Shown here in pieces: positions 1-9,077 of a stretch of DNA of 64,000 nt. Source of the stretch: Kordia antarctica (GTDB taxonomy: Bacteria; Bacteroidota; Bacteroidia; Flavobacteriales; Flavobacteriaceae); the NCBI RefSeq assembly GCF_009901525.1, contig NZ_CP019288.1:4989501-5053500 (forward strand). The letters run 5' to 3'. Every line of letters begins with the position of its first letter. The stretch's first letter is position 1. Under the pieces are notes generated by a model, which was not told the DNA's origin, searched no databases, and was given only the letters and a program-made list of their open reading frames with translations. Made by a program: the position numbers and the translations under genes.

Positions 1-56
1 TCTATAACACAAATATTTAGAAATAAGCTATTTACATAAAATTTACACGTTGCATT

Positions 57-470
57 ATGAACATTTTCCACTACGCATTTAAAATAAAAGACATTGAATC
101 GACACGTACATTTAACATTGAAATTTTAGGTTGTGAAGAAGGTAGATCCACTGAAAACTGGATTGATTTCAACTTTTACGGACATCAATTATCGGGACAT
201 GTAAGCGAAAATTTTCCAAAACTTGATTATTGTGGAAAAGTAGATGGCGTCAACGTTCCGATTCCGCATTTTGGTTGCGTATTAACGATTGCTCAGTTTG
301 AAACTTTACAGCAAACTTTTGAGGCTAACAAAATTGAATTCATCGTAAAACCACAAACGCGTTACGCTGGACAAACTGGCGAACAACGCACCATGTTTGT
401 ATTTGATTTTAGTGGAAATCCATTGGAATTTAAAGCATTTTCGGATGAGAATGCGATTTTTTCGAAATAG
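57..470 (+). CDS. VOC (glyoxalase/dioxygenase superfamily) protein
   Basis: A 137-residue protein of the vicinal oxygen chelate fold. It opens with the typical beta strand (FHYAFKIKDIESTRTF) and ends with the late VOC strand FDFSGNPLEFKAF, where the final Glu is a usual metal ligand position; the early His in FHYAF is another. One VOC domain fills the protein, so it would act as a dimer or be half of a pseudo-symmetric site. The substrate cannot be told from sequence; members include glyoxalases, ring-cleaving dioxygenases and antibiotic-binding proteins. No signal peptide, so cytoplasmic. The next gene follows on the same strand 33 bp later and may be co-transcribed. Confidence 0.85.
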   Translation: MNIFHYAFKIKDIESTRTFNIEILGCEEGRSTENWIDFNFYGHQLSGHVSENFPKLDYCGKVDGVNVPIPHFGCVLTIAQFETLQQTFEANKIEFIVKPQTRYAGQTGEQRTMFVFDFSGNPLEFKAFSDENAIFSK

Positions 471-503
471 TAAAATGCCAAAACTTTAAAGTATCTTAAC
501 ACC

Positions 504-1073
504 ATGAATGCACTAAAGTTACCTTTTGAATTTGATCCTGAAATTATAAAAAAAGAAATCAGCCAATTCTCAAAATCAGATTATAGAGATATTTATAATT
601 CTTCTGTAACGCTAGAAACCTTATGGTTAAAACATTTTATAGAACCTATCAATGATGCTTATGGATTTCCTATTTTTTATCCTACGGATGATTTAAAAAA
701 GTGTCCGTATCTACTTTCTGTATTCAACATGTTTAAGTGTCGCGTAGAAACATTTAGAATTCACACTTTAGATGCTGGCGCTAAAATTCAAAAACATAGA
801 GATTCAGGTTACGGTTTTGAGTTTGGAAAAATTAGGCTACACATTCCAGTATACACCAATGATAAAGTTGAAATTTTAGTCAATAACGAAGCTATAAAAA
901 TGAAAGAAGGCGAATGCTGGTATTGCAATTTTCATTTGGAACATGAAGTGAGAAATAACAGTGATGAACCACGAATGCACTTAATTTTAGATTGTATAGT
1001 TAATGATTGGTTAACGGATGTTTTTGTGAAAGGTGATATAAAATTTCCCGTTAGCTTAAACCCAAACCCCTAA
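504..1073 (+). CDS. Aspartyl/asparaginyl beta-hydroxylase-like dioxygenase
   Basis: A 189-residue protein resembling the Asp/Asn beta-hydroxylase family, Fe(II)/2-oxoglutarate-dependent cupin enzymes. The visible iron ligands are HxD in IQKHRDSG near residue 97 and a second His in the LEHEVRN segment near residue 148, followed by the Arg of EPRMHLILD expected to bind the 2-oxoglutarate carboxylate. The family hydroxylates Asp/Asn or free amino acids; the substrate here is unknown. No signal peptide. It directly follows the VOC gene and is followed by simple-sequence DNA rather than a clear terminator. Confidence 0.8.
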   Translation: MNALKLPFEFDPEIIKKEISQFSKSDYRDIYNSSVTLETLWLKHFIEPINDAYGFPIFYPTDDLKKCPYLLSVFNMFKCRVETFRIHTLDAGAKIQKHRDSGYGFEFGKIRLHIPVYTNDKVEILVNNEAIKMKEGECWYCNFHLEHEVRNNSDEPRMHLILDCIVNDWLTDVFVKGDIKFPVSLNPNP

Positions 1074-1160
1074 AAGTGAAAAGTTAAAAGTTAAAAGTTG
1101 AAAGTTGAAAGTTGAAAGTGAAAAGTGAAAAGTGAAAAGTTGAAAGTGAAAAGTGAAAAA
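1074..1160. repeat. Period-7 simple-sequence tract (AAAGTTR/AAAGTGA)
   Basis: Immediately after the Asp-hydroxylase stop codon the DNA becomes a tandem array of seven-base units, AAAGTTA, AAAGTTG and AAAGTGA, for about 87 bp. A second array of the same kind lies at about 46869-46920. It is not coding in a useful frame. Confidence 0.85.
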
Positions 1161-1230
1161 AAGTTTATCGTTAGTTAAGGAAGTTTATTGCAAACATCGA
1201 ATAATCGAATAAACAAACAGATAAACAAGC

Positions 1231-1295
1231 TAATCTAAAAGCGTAGCGCTCTAATATCTAACAGCGCAGCGGTCTAATAGCGTTAGCGATCTAAC
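1231..1295. repeat. Three short palindrome-like AGCG units
   Basis: Three consecutive units follow the pattern TCTAA-N-AGCG-N(1-2)-AGCG-N-TCTAA, just beyond the stop of the minus-strand DUF2723 gene. A single similar unit (TCTAAAAGCGAAGCGATC) sits at 53880-53898. They look like a local expansion of a small intergenic repeat. Confidence 0.6.
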
Positions 1296-4200
1296 TTAGT
1301 ACGGCCAATTCCGCTGTTGCCATTTTAGAAAATCTGCCTCAAAATTCTGAAATGTTTCTTGACTGATTGGCGCATTTTCAATTCCACTTGGAAATTGCGA
1401 CATCATTTGTGCATACATATTTTTCAATCGGAATGCATGTCGTAAGTTTATCACAGCATTTGGCGGATCAAAAGAAGTCATCCACTGCAATTCGCCCCAA
1501 ATATTTTGCATCGCAGTTTTGCAAATCTCGGTTCCTTTTTCAACATTTCCAGCTCTTATATACAGTTTTCCAATAGCAAATGCAAATTGTTTGTACGGAA
1601 CAGTTCTATTAGGAAATAACGAAGTGCAATTGTCCAATACTTCCATCGATTTTTCAACGTTTCCTTCTTCTAATAATGCTTGCGCGAGAAAGTAATAATT
1701 CTGTCTCAAAATATTCTGTGCGTACGATTTGTTTTCATATCTGAGAAATTCATTTTCATCACGGAAACCTTCAAACTGCAATTGATTCATGATGTACGGA
1801 TACATCATTTTTGTGTCTACAATTTTTGGATTTAGTTTTGAGTTTTTTCGCTGAATTGGTGCTAAAATGTTTACCATTCCATGTTGAATTAAATAAGAAT
1901 CTAATCCAATAGTATGTCCTCTTTTGCCATTAATTGCAAAGCAAATTGGACGATTTTGAATGTTGTTGGTTAGTAAATTCATCAAAACGATTTCATTTAA
2001 ACCATAAAAATCTTTCGGATAATTCCACGTAATTGTTGGCGTATACGAACCGTTTAACGTTGTCGGATTGGGTGTTTTCTGAATCGTTAAAGTATCAATC
2101 GGAATTGAAAACGAAGTTGATGGAATATAGTGTCGCAAACGTCCATTCCATTGAATACGTGTTGTTTTATCATTTAAAAAATTAAATAATACAGGAAGGT
2201 TTGCGGCTTTTTTTATTTCTTCCTGCAAAGGAAATAATTTTTCAATTCCACTAATATAAACGTCTCTTTTTAAGGTGATTTTTAACGGCTTGGAATCGTA
2301 CATTTTCCGTTGTAAATTATCAATGTGAGTTTCAATGTTTAGTTGATCAAAATTAATCACACGAACATCTGTCCGATAACCTTCCACTTGTTGCAAATAC
2401 CAAATAGGAAACGTCATATTATCGCCATTTGTAATCAAAACGGCTTGTTGCGGACATGCGTCTAAATATGCTTTTCCGAAGTTATACGCAAAGTTGTCAT
2501 GACTTCGTTGGTGATTGTCCCAGCCTTTGGAAAAAAGTTGTGCAGGCGAAGCTAAAAAAGCAATAATACCAATAATGGCAACACGTATTTTTTGATTCGC
2601 GATGAATTTTGTGAATTGAAAAAGTGCAATTACGGAAAGTCCAACCCAAAGTGAAAATATAACAAATGAACCGATAAAAATATAATCGCGCTCCCGAATT
2701 AAAATACTTGACGGAACAGGATTTACATAAATGGTAATTCCTAAACCAAACGTTAGAAATAGGAGAATAGTTGTCCAAAAATACGCTTTATGTTTTCGCA
2801 AAGCGAAGATTCCTAAAAGTCCTAAAATGAATGGTAAAAAGTAAAACGCATCATTTCCTTTGTGGTTTTTGTAACGTTCAGGAATTACTGATTTATCTCC
2901 AATTCTGCTTTTATCTAGTGCATTAATTCCACTAATCCAATTTCCATCTTTGATAAAACCAACACCTTGATGATCGTTTTGGCGTCCAATAAAATTCCAA
3001 AAAAGATACCGCGCATTCATCCACATCACTTGATAATTCCAGAAAAAACCAAGATTTTCTGCAAATGTTGGCTTCATTATTTTCGTCATTTCGCCCTTTA
3101 CAGGATAGTTGATTGCTTCGCCAGTAATTGTTGTCCAAGCGTTGTATTTATTGCTATCGCCTTTGTCAAACATTCTTGGGAAAAACGTGGTAAACTCAGC
3201 AGCATAATTTACTTCTTTAAATTTTCCGTCATCAACAGTTACATATTTTTTTGTATCAATATCGTATGTAAAAACAGGTTTTCCATCAACAAAACCAACA
3301 TCTTTATCTAACGGCGCACTGTAAACTGGTCCTTTTAATAACGGAATTTCGCCAATACCAAACTGTTCTGCACGCACATATTGGAGCATTTTATTGCTGT
3401 TTCGCATGCTTTCGGTAACCAATGTATGTATTTCAGATCGTTGCATTGGCATGAGAAACGAGCTCATTCCAATTAAAAAGAAAATAAAGCCTAAAATAGT
3501 GTGATGAAGTATTATTTTTTCACGCTTTCGCGAATAGACAAGCAATACGCTGAAGATGATAAAAATGCTAATTAGCAACACACTAATTCCTGTGTTTAGA
3601 GAAGTTTTGAAACTGTTTACTAGCCAAATATCCAAGTTGTTTGCTAGTTTGATAATTCCTTGAACTACGAAACCATAAATGACAAAAAAACTGATACAAC
3701 CAAGTAGAATTGCTATGAAGAAACTTTTAACGGTTAAACCGAATTTTTTATGTGCGATTAAAATTGACATCGGAATCACAATCGCAATATTAATCAAGTG
3801 TGTTCCTGTTGAAAATCCAAGGAGCAATGCGAATAGTAATAACAAAATAATTTCTCTTTTTCGGTCAGAAGTATGTTCCCAAAGTAACATCACATGAATC
3901 ATTGCTGTCATGAGCGCAAATGACAATGTATATACTTCTGCTTCTGTGGAAGCTGTCCAAAAACTATCTGAAAAAGCGAGTGTCAATGCTGAAACAATTC
4001 CAGCAAGTAACGCAATTGTAGTTGCATGATTACTTTTGCTTACCGAAAGCACACGATCGGCTATATTTGTAGTGATTCTAAATAGTAAAGTAATGGTTAC
4101 TGCTCCAAAAAAACTAGAGATTAAGTTTGTAATCCAAGCTGCTTTTGATGCTGAGAAAAAAGAAAGTATGACTTTACACAAAATTGTATAAAAAGGTGCG

Positions 4201-4364
4201 CCAGGCGGATGAGATGCTTGAAGCGTGTGATTACTTGCGATGAACTCAGGACTATCCCAAAAAGTAATTGTTTTTGAAGCAGAAATCGAATACATTAAAA
4301 ACACGAATGCAAAGAGCATCCAACTACTAATTTTTTTAGCTTTTGGCATTACGGTTGGGTTCAT
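1296..4364 (-). CDS. DUF2723 membrane protein, GT-C-type glycosyltransferase with TPR-like tail
   Basis: A 1022-residue protein. The N-terminal ~330 residues contain many hydrophobic segments, and an early loop contains FWDSPEFIASNHTLQASHPPGAPF, typical of DUF2723, a Bacteroidota family related to protein O-mannosyltransferases with the GT-C fold (acidic residue in the first periplasmic loop). More membrane helices follow around residues 510-620. The C-terminal half is soluble, and the last ~140 residues contain TPR-like helices (ALLEEGNVEKSMEVLDNCTSLFPN). Inferred role: transfer of sugar from a polyprenyl-phosphate donor to protein on the periplasmic face. Start chosen at the first Met; a second Met lies five residues later. 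Transcribed alone, divergent from the adhesin gene. Confidence 0.85.
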   Translation of the reverse strand: MNPTVMPKAKKISSWMLFAFVFLMYSISASKTITFWDSPEFIASNHTLQASHPPGAPFYTILCKVILSFFSASKAAWITNLISSFFGAVTITLLFRITTNIADRVLSVSKSNHATTIALLAGIVSALTLAFSDSFWTASTEAEVYTLSFALMTAMIHVMLLWEHTSDRKREIILLLLFALLLGFSTGTHLINIAIVIPMSILIAHKKFGLTVKSFFIAILLGCISFFVIYGFVVQGIIKLANNLDIWLVNSFKTSLNTGISVLLISIFIIFSVLLVYSRKREKIILHHTILGFIFFLIGMSSFLMPMQRSEIHTLVTESMRNSNKMLQYVRAEQFGIGEIPLLKGPVYSAPLDKDVGFVDGKPVFTYDIDTKKYVTVDDGKFKEVNYAAEFTTFFPRMFDKGDSNKYNAWTTITGEAINYPVKGEMTKIMKPTFAENLGFFWNYQVMWMNARYLFWNFIGRQNDHQGVGFIKDGNWISGINALDKSRIGDKSVIPERYKNHKGNDAFYFLPFILGLLGIFALRKHKAYFWTTILLFLTFGLGITIYVNPVPSSILIRERDYIFIGSFVIFSLWVGLSVIALFQFTKFIANQKIRVAIIGIIAFLASPAQLFSKGWDNHQRSHDNFAYNFGKAYLDACPQQAVLITNGDNMTFPIWYLQQVEGYRTDVRVINFDQLNIETHIDNLQRKMYDSKPLKITLKRDVYISGIEKLFPLQEEIKKAANLPVLFNFLNDKTTRIQWNGRLRHYIPSTSFSIPIDTLTIQKTPNPTTLNGSYTPTITWNYPKDFYGLNEIVLMNLLTNNIQNRPICFAINGKRGHTIGLDSYLIQHGMVNILAPIQRKNSKLNPKIVDTKMMYPYIMNQLQFEGFRDENEFLRYENKSYAQNILRQNYYFLAQALLEEGNVEKSMEVLDNCTSLFPNRTVPYKQFAFAIGKLYIRAGNVEKGTEICKTAMQNIWGELQWMTSFDPPNAVINLRHAFRLKNMYAQMMSQFPSGIENAPISQETFQNFEADFLKWQQRNWPY

Positions 4365-4490
4365 TTTTCATGCAATATAAAAGAATTATTCAATCTAAAA
4401 AGCACCAATTACATAATAATAACGCAACTTACAGCACTTACATTTCTAAAAACAGGTGTATTCCCGTATGTGTGTTTACTATTAGTTAAT

Positions 4491-4531
4491 TATATTTGAA
4501 AATTATGTTAAATTAATATTTCTTATATTTG
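4491..4531 (+). promoter_or_regulatory. Two candidate -7 boxes (TATATTTG) upstream of the adhesin gene
   Basis: Two perfect copies of the Bacteroidota -7 consensus TAnnTTTG occur at 4491-4498 and 4524-4531 in front of the gene starting at 4573. No convincing -33 TTG at the usual spacing was found, so this rests on the -7 match only. Confidence 0.4.
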
Positions 4532-4572
4532 ATATAACTGCAAAATTAAAACTAATCAACAATAATTCTATT

Positions 4573-7500
4573 ATGAAAAAACAATTACCCCTCGTAATTG
4601 TGTTTGTATTAAGCCTTTTAGGAGTGACAAGCTTGCAAGCACAAACGCTAAATGAAGTCATGGGAACCGGTTCTGGTGTAAACATTACTACCGGAGATTT
4701 TAATACCATGTATGGAGATAGTACAGGTAGCTTTGTAACCTCAGGTTCAAGAATGGTTCTTCTAGGATATTCCGCTGGTCGTAGTATGACAACTCAAAGT
4801 GAGTTGATAGCAATCGGTTACTTAGCTGGATATTCAAACACTTCAGGTTTTGATAACACATATGTTGGTTATGAAGCTGGTCGTTTAAATACAACTGGTG
4901 GAGATAACACATTCATTGGTGCAGAGTCTGGAGAAATGAACACTACTGGTTATGACAACACGTTCGTTGGAGAAGAATCTGGAGCAAATAACACCACTGG
5001 TTATGAAAACACATTCATTGGAGAAGATGCTGGTTTTAGTAATACTACTGGTTACAAACAAACTTTTGTCGGAAACGAAGTAGGTATTTCATCTGACGTA
5101 GGATATAGAAACACTGCTATTGGTAGTGAAGCAATGAGTGATGTAGATGATGGTCACCACAACACAGGAGTTGGAGATTCTGCTGCAATTGATATTGGAG
5201 ATGGTATTTACAATACTATGATTGGAGCCGCTGCAGGTGTTGCTACAGAATATGCAGATTATAATACATTTGTTGGAGCACAAGCAGGTTGGGATAACAA
5301 CCGTACAAATAATACAACAAACGCAAACCACAATACATATTTAGGTTTCTCTACTGGTTTTACAAACAGAGAAGGACAATATAATGTTGGTATAGGATCG
5401 CTTGCAGATTTTGATAACAACAACAGATCTAATGCTATTTTTATGGGATATGATATCAATGCAAGTAATAACAACGTTATTGGAGTTGGTAACAGAGCTT
5501 TTGCTGATGGACAATTTTCAGTTTCTTTAGGACATGATCATGATGTAAGAGGTCAAAACTCTATTATGATGGGTTATTTAGGAAACATGTCAGCCTTAGC
5601 TGATTATTCAGTTGGTATTGGAGATAGAGTCGATATTGAAGAAAATGACGTAGTTGGTATTGGTCGTTTGGTAGATGTTGACAATCAGCAAGCAGTTGCT
5701 ATTGGTTCTACTACGGTAGCACAAAATGATGGAGCAATTGTAATTGGATACACTGCATCTTCAACTGATCCAGGAGCATTATTACCCACAAACAACATTG
5801 CTATTGGGTATGCCGCAAACGTACAAGGAACAAATTCAGTTGCAATTGGTAATGCTGCAACTGCGGTAAATAATAATACAATGGTTCTTGGTGGTGCAAC
5901 AAATCCATTAAGTGTTGGTATCGGAACTAATACACCAAATGCAAAATCTTCTTTAGACTTAACAGGAGCAACCAAAGGTTTACAACTAAACCGTATGCTT
6001 ACCGCAGAACGCACTGCTTTTGGAACGACTTTAGCTGTTGTTGATGAAGGAATGATTGTATATGATTCAGAATTAGATAACACGTACTATTGGGACGGAA
6101 CGCAATGGAAAGGCATGATGGATACAGATGCACAAGCAATTTCAGTTGCCGCAGATGTTTTAAGCATTACTGGAGACGCAGGAACTGTTGATTTATCAGG
6201 TTATTTAGACAATACAGATGCACAAGCAATTTCAGTTGCCGCAGATGTTTTGAGTATTACTGGAGATGCTGGAACTGTTGATTTATCAGGATATTTAGAC
6301 AATACAGACGAACAAGCAATTTCAGTTGCTGCAAATGTGTTAAGTATTACTGGAGATGCTGGAACTGTTGACTTATCAGGGTATTTGGATAATACAGATG
6401 GACAGGCAATTTCTTTAACTGGAGATGTTTTAAGTATTTCAGGCGACGCTGGAACGGTTGATTTATCAGGATATACAAACACAGACAGTCAAAATTTATC
6501 ATTATCAGGAACAACTTTAAGTATTTCTGGCGGAACTGGAGCTGATTTATCTTCATTGCAAGATGGAACAGGAACTGACAACCAAGAATTATCTATTGCT
6601 GCCAACACCTTAAGTATTTCGGGTGGAGCAACTACCATAGATTTATCAGGATACTTAGATAATACAGATACACAAGCAATTTCAGTTGCTGCAGATGTGT
6701 TAAGTATCACAGGAAGTGCTGGAACGGTTGATTTATCAGGATATTTAGACAATACAGACAATCAAAATTTATCATTAACAGGAACAACGCTAAATATTGC
6801 AGGTGGAACAGGAGCTGATTTATCTTCATTGCAAGATGGAACAGGAACTGACAGTCAAGCAATTTCAGTTGCTGCGGATGTGTTAAGTATCACAGGAAGT
6901 GCTGGAACAGTTGATTTATCAGGATATTTAGACAATACAGACAATCAAAATTTATCATTAACAGGAACAACGCTAAACATTGCAGGTGGAACTGGAGCCG
7001 ACTTATCTTCATTACAAGATGGAACAGGAACAGATAACCAAGAATTATCAGTAGCTGCTAACACATTAAGTATTTCTGGCGGAGCAACTACAATAGACTT
7101 ATCAGGATATTTAGACAATACAGATAATCAAAATTTATCATTAACAGGAACAACCTTAAACATTGCAGGCGGAACTGGAGTTGATTTATCTTCATTACAA
7201 GATGGAACAGGAACAGATAGCCAAGAATTATCGGTTGCTGCAAATGTGTTAAGTATTTCAGGTGGAGCAACTACAATAGACTTATCAGGATATTTAGACA
7301 ATACGGATAATCAAAACTTATCATTATCAGGAACAACCTTAAGTATTTCTGGAGGAACATCAGCTGATTTATCTTCATTAGCAGATGGAACAGGAACTGA
7401 CAATCAAGATTTATCATTATCAGGAACTACCTTAAATATTACTGGTGGAACTGGAGTTGATTTGTCTTCTTTTTCAGATGGAACAGGAACGGATGATCAA

Positions 7501-7983
7501 AACTTAACATCTGCAACATTATCAGGAAACACACTAACGGTAGCTATTGAAGGTGGAACTTCTGTAAACGTAGATTTATCACCAGTTTTAAGTGCATTAG
7601 AAGCTGAAAATACATCACAACAAGCACAAATAGATGATTTACTAGCAAGAGTTACAACTATTGAAGCATGTGCATGTGATGGAACATTATCATTGCCAGG
7701 TGGAGCACCAGCATCAAGAAGCGGCGCTATTTTATACCAAAACATTCCAAACCCTTTCAATGATACTTCATCAATTCGTTACTTTATTCCACAAGATACT
7801 AGTGGAAACGCAGCGATTGTATTTGTAAATACTGCTGGACAAGTGATTTCAACTGTTGATATTACTAACAGAGGAGAAAGTGAATTAGACATAAACACAC
7901 GTTCATTATCTTCTGGTATGTACTACTACACATTATATGTTGGTGGTAAAAAAGTAGCTACTAAGAAAATGATTATCGAATAA
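4573..7983 (+). CDS. Large repeat adhesin: YadA-head-like beta-roll, 30-residue repeats, coiled coil, T9SS type A domain
   Basis: A 1136-residue secreted protein. Residues 1-24 are a signal peptide ending LQAQ. Residues ~30-450 are short turn repeats (GYDNTFVGEESGANNT, GYENTFIGEDAG, then SVAIGNAA-type) resembling the left-handed beta-roll head of YadA/trimeric autotransporter adhesins. Residues ~515-985 hold about fifteen tandem units of 29-31 residues, DxQ-[AE/N]-[IL]SVAADVLSI-GDAGTVDLSGYLDNT alternating with DNQNLSLTGTTLNIAGGTGADLSSLQDGTGT. A short heptad segment (LEAENTSQQAQIDDLLARV) follows, then a type A T9SS sorting domain (IPNPFNDTSSIRYFIP ... GMYYYTLYVGGKKVATKKMIIE). The layout suggests a trimeric surface fibre exported by T9SS rather than by a type V beta barrel. 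Confidence 0.85.
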   Translation: MKKQLPLVIVFVLSLLGVTSLQAQTLNEVMGTGSGVNITTGDFNTMYGDSTGSFVTSGSRMVLLGYSAGRSMTTQSELIAIGYLAGYSNTSGFDNTYVGYEAGRLNTTGGDNTFIGAESGEMNTTGYDNTFVGEESGANNTTGYENTFIGEDAGFSNTTGYKQTFVGNEVGISSDVGYRNTAIGSEAMSDVDDGHHNTGVGDSAAIDIGDGIYNTMIGAAAGVATEYADYNTFVGAQAGWDNNRTNNTTNANHNTYLGFSTGFTNREGQYNVGIGSLADFDNNNRSNAIFMGYDINASNNNVIGVGNRAFADGQFSVSLGHDHDVRGQNSIMMGYLGNMSALADYSVGIGDRVDIEENDVVGIGRLVDVDNQQAVAIGSTTVAQNDGAIVIGYTASSTDPGALLPTNNIAIGYAANVQGTNSVAIGNAATAVNNNTMVLGGATNPLSVGIGTNTPNAKSSLDLTGATKGLQLNRMLTAERTAFGTTLAVVDEGMIVYDSELDNTYYWDGTQWKGMMDTDAQAISVAADVLSITGDAGTVDLSGYLDNTDAQAISVAADVLSITGDAGTVDLSGYLDNTDEQAISVAANVLSITGDAGTVDLSGYLDNTDGQAISLTGDVLSISGDAGTVDLSGYTNTDSQNLSLSGTTLSISGGTGADLSSLQDGTGTDNQELSIAANTLSISGGATTIDLSGYLDNTDTQAISVAADVLSITGSAGTVDLSGYLDNTDNQNLSLTGTTLNIAGGTGADLSSLQDGTGTDSQAISVAADVLSITGSAGTVDLSGYLDNTDNQNLSLTGTTLNIAGGTGADLSSLQDGTGTDNQELSVAANTLSISGGATTIDLSGYLDNTDNQNLSLTGTTLNIAGGTGVDLSSLQDGTGTDSQELSVAANVLSISGGATTIDLSGYLDNTDNQNLSLSGTTLSISGGTSADLSSLADGTGTDNQDLSLSGTTLNITGGTGVDLSSFSDGTGTDDQNLTSATLSGNTLTVAIEGGTSVNVDLSPVLSALEAENTSQQAQIDDLLARVTTIEACACDGTLSLPGGAPASRSGAILYQNIPNPFNDTSSIRYFIPQDTSGNAAIVFVNTAGQVISTVDITNRGESELDINTRSLSSGMYYYTLYVGGKKVATKKMIIE
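6121..7494 (+). repeat. Tandem 87-93-bp coding repeats in the adhesin
   Basis: About fifteen tandem units encode 29-31 residues each and fall into two main types, one ending DLSGYLDNT and one ending DLSSLQDGTGT. Adjacent units are nearly identical at DNA level in places (for example 6128-6217 against 6218-6307), which would favour copy-number change by recombination or slippage. Confidence 0.9.
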
Positions 7984-8017
7984 AACCAAATAAGGGTTCA
8001 ATTCTTAAATTAAAGCA

Positions 8018-8050
8018 AAAAAGCTTCGCAGTCTGCGAAGCTTTTTCTAT
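8018..8050 (+). terminator. Rho-independent terminator after the adhesin gene
   Basis: A perfect 13-bp stem, AAAAAGCTTCGCA (8018-8030) and TGCGAAGCTTTTT (8034-8046), with a 3-nt GTC gap and a T-rich right arm. Confidence 0.9.
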
Positions 8051-8061
8051 TTTTAAAAACT

Positions 8062-9075
8062 ATGAAAACGCTCAATATAGACTTTCTAAACACAGGATTA
8101 ATTATCCTCTCATTCCTATTAGCTTGTTGGTTGCCTTTTGAACTTTTCTTATTGTCATATGCAATCTTAGGTCCGTTGCATTACTTCACAGAAATAAATT
8201 GGATTCGCGATAAAAACTACTTTGTAGTCAATAAACTCTGGATTTACCTCATCATCATAGCAGCCTTTTTAATTTCAATACCTGCCTTATTTCAACTTCC
8301 GTATCTCGATCAATATCAAAACAATACTGCTGTACAATACATAATGCGTAAACTTCCGCTATATTTCAATGCTGGACTCTTTTTGGCAATTGTAGCGGCT
8401 ATTGCATTCACGGTTGTAAAATCGAAAAAGCATCAATATATTGTGTTAAGTGTTGGCGTGCTATTCGCGGTATTATTTCACTTTTTCCCATTCTATCATT
8501 TAATCATTGGAATATTGTTGCCAACAGTTATTCATGTATATCTTTTTACATTGATATTTATGTGGTATGGAAATCTAAAATCAAAAAGTCGCATCGGATA
8601 TTTCAATGTCATCTTACTCGCCGTCATTCCATTCATTATCGTTTTTCTCTCAATTTCAACCTTATCATATAGTATCAAAATTGATACACAAAGAATTTAT
8701 GCAGAAAATAATTTTTATATATTGAACATAAAGCTTGCAGAAGTACTGGGACTTTCAGACGGAAAACCCTTTGCTTTTAATAAATTAGTAGACATCAAAA
8801 TTCAAATATTCATTGCGTTTGCATACACGTATCATTACCTAAACTGGTTTTCAAAAACTACCGTAATTGGCTGGCATAAAAAGCTTTCTAAAAAACGTTC
8901 AATCACTATAATTTTACTATGGATTTTTTCTGTTGGATTATACTTTTACAACTATAAAATTGGTTTAATCGTATTGCTATTCTTGAGTTTTTTACATGTA
9001 TTTATGGAATTTCCGCTGAATATTATTTCCATCAAAGCAGTTGGAAAATCCATCTTCAATCCTAACAAATCATAA
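8062..9075 (+). CDS. Polytopic membrane protein of unknown function with conserved-looking His motifs
   Basis: A 337-residue hydrophobic protein with roughly nine predicted membrane segments. Histidines occur inside or at the ends of helices: LGPLHYFTEINW near residue 38, LLPTVIHVYLF near 158, YTYHYLNWFSKT near 255 and LSFLHVFMEFP near 313. Such buried His clusters are seen in membrane di-iron oxygenases (for example the Brp/Blh carotenoid-cleaving family), but the spacing does not let me assign it to that family. It is followed after 2 bp by the next gene, so the two are probably co-transcribed. Confidence 0.7.
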   Translation: MKTLNIDFLNTGLIILSFLLACWLPFELFLLSYAILGPLHYFTEINWIRDKNYFVVNKLWIYLIIIAAFLISIPALFQLPYLDQYQNNTAVQYIMRKLPLYFNAGLFLAIVAAIAFTVVKSKKHQYIVLSVGVLFAVLFHFFPFYHLIIGILLPTVIHVYLFTLIFMWYGNLKSKSRIGYFNVILLAVIPFIIVFLSISTLSYSIKIDTQRIYAENNFYILNIKLAEVLGLSDGKPFAFNKLVDIKIQIFIAFAYTYHYLNWFSKTTVIGWHKKLSKKRSITIILLWIFSVGLYFYNYKIGLIVLLFLSFLHVFMEFPLNIISIKAVGKSIFNPNKS

Positions 9076-9077
9076 CT

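Noticed and set aside
1-56. Any gene at the left edge
   Set aside because: Only AT-rich DNA with no coding frame; probably the promoter region of the VOC gene.
6201-6761. Long antisense frames with regular repeats (YPDKSTVPASP type) opposite the adhesin
   Set aside because: They are reverse-frame images of the tandem coding repeats; lack of stops follows from repeat periodicity, and the sense frame has signal peptide, repeats and T9SS domain.
8062-9075. Brp/Blh beta-carotene dioxygenase assignment
   Set aside because: Membrane His residues are suggestive, but the order and spacing of the four iron-binding His of that family could not be matched by eye.
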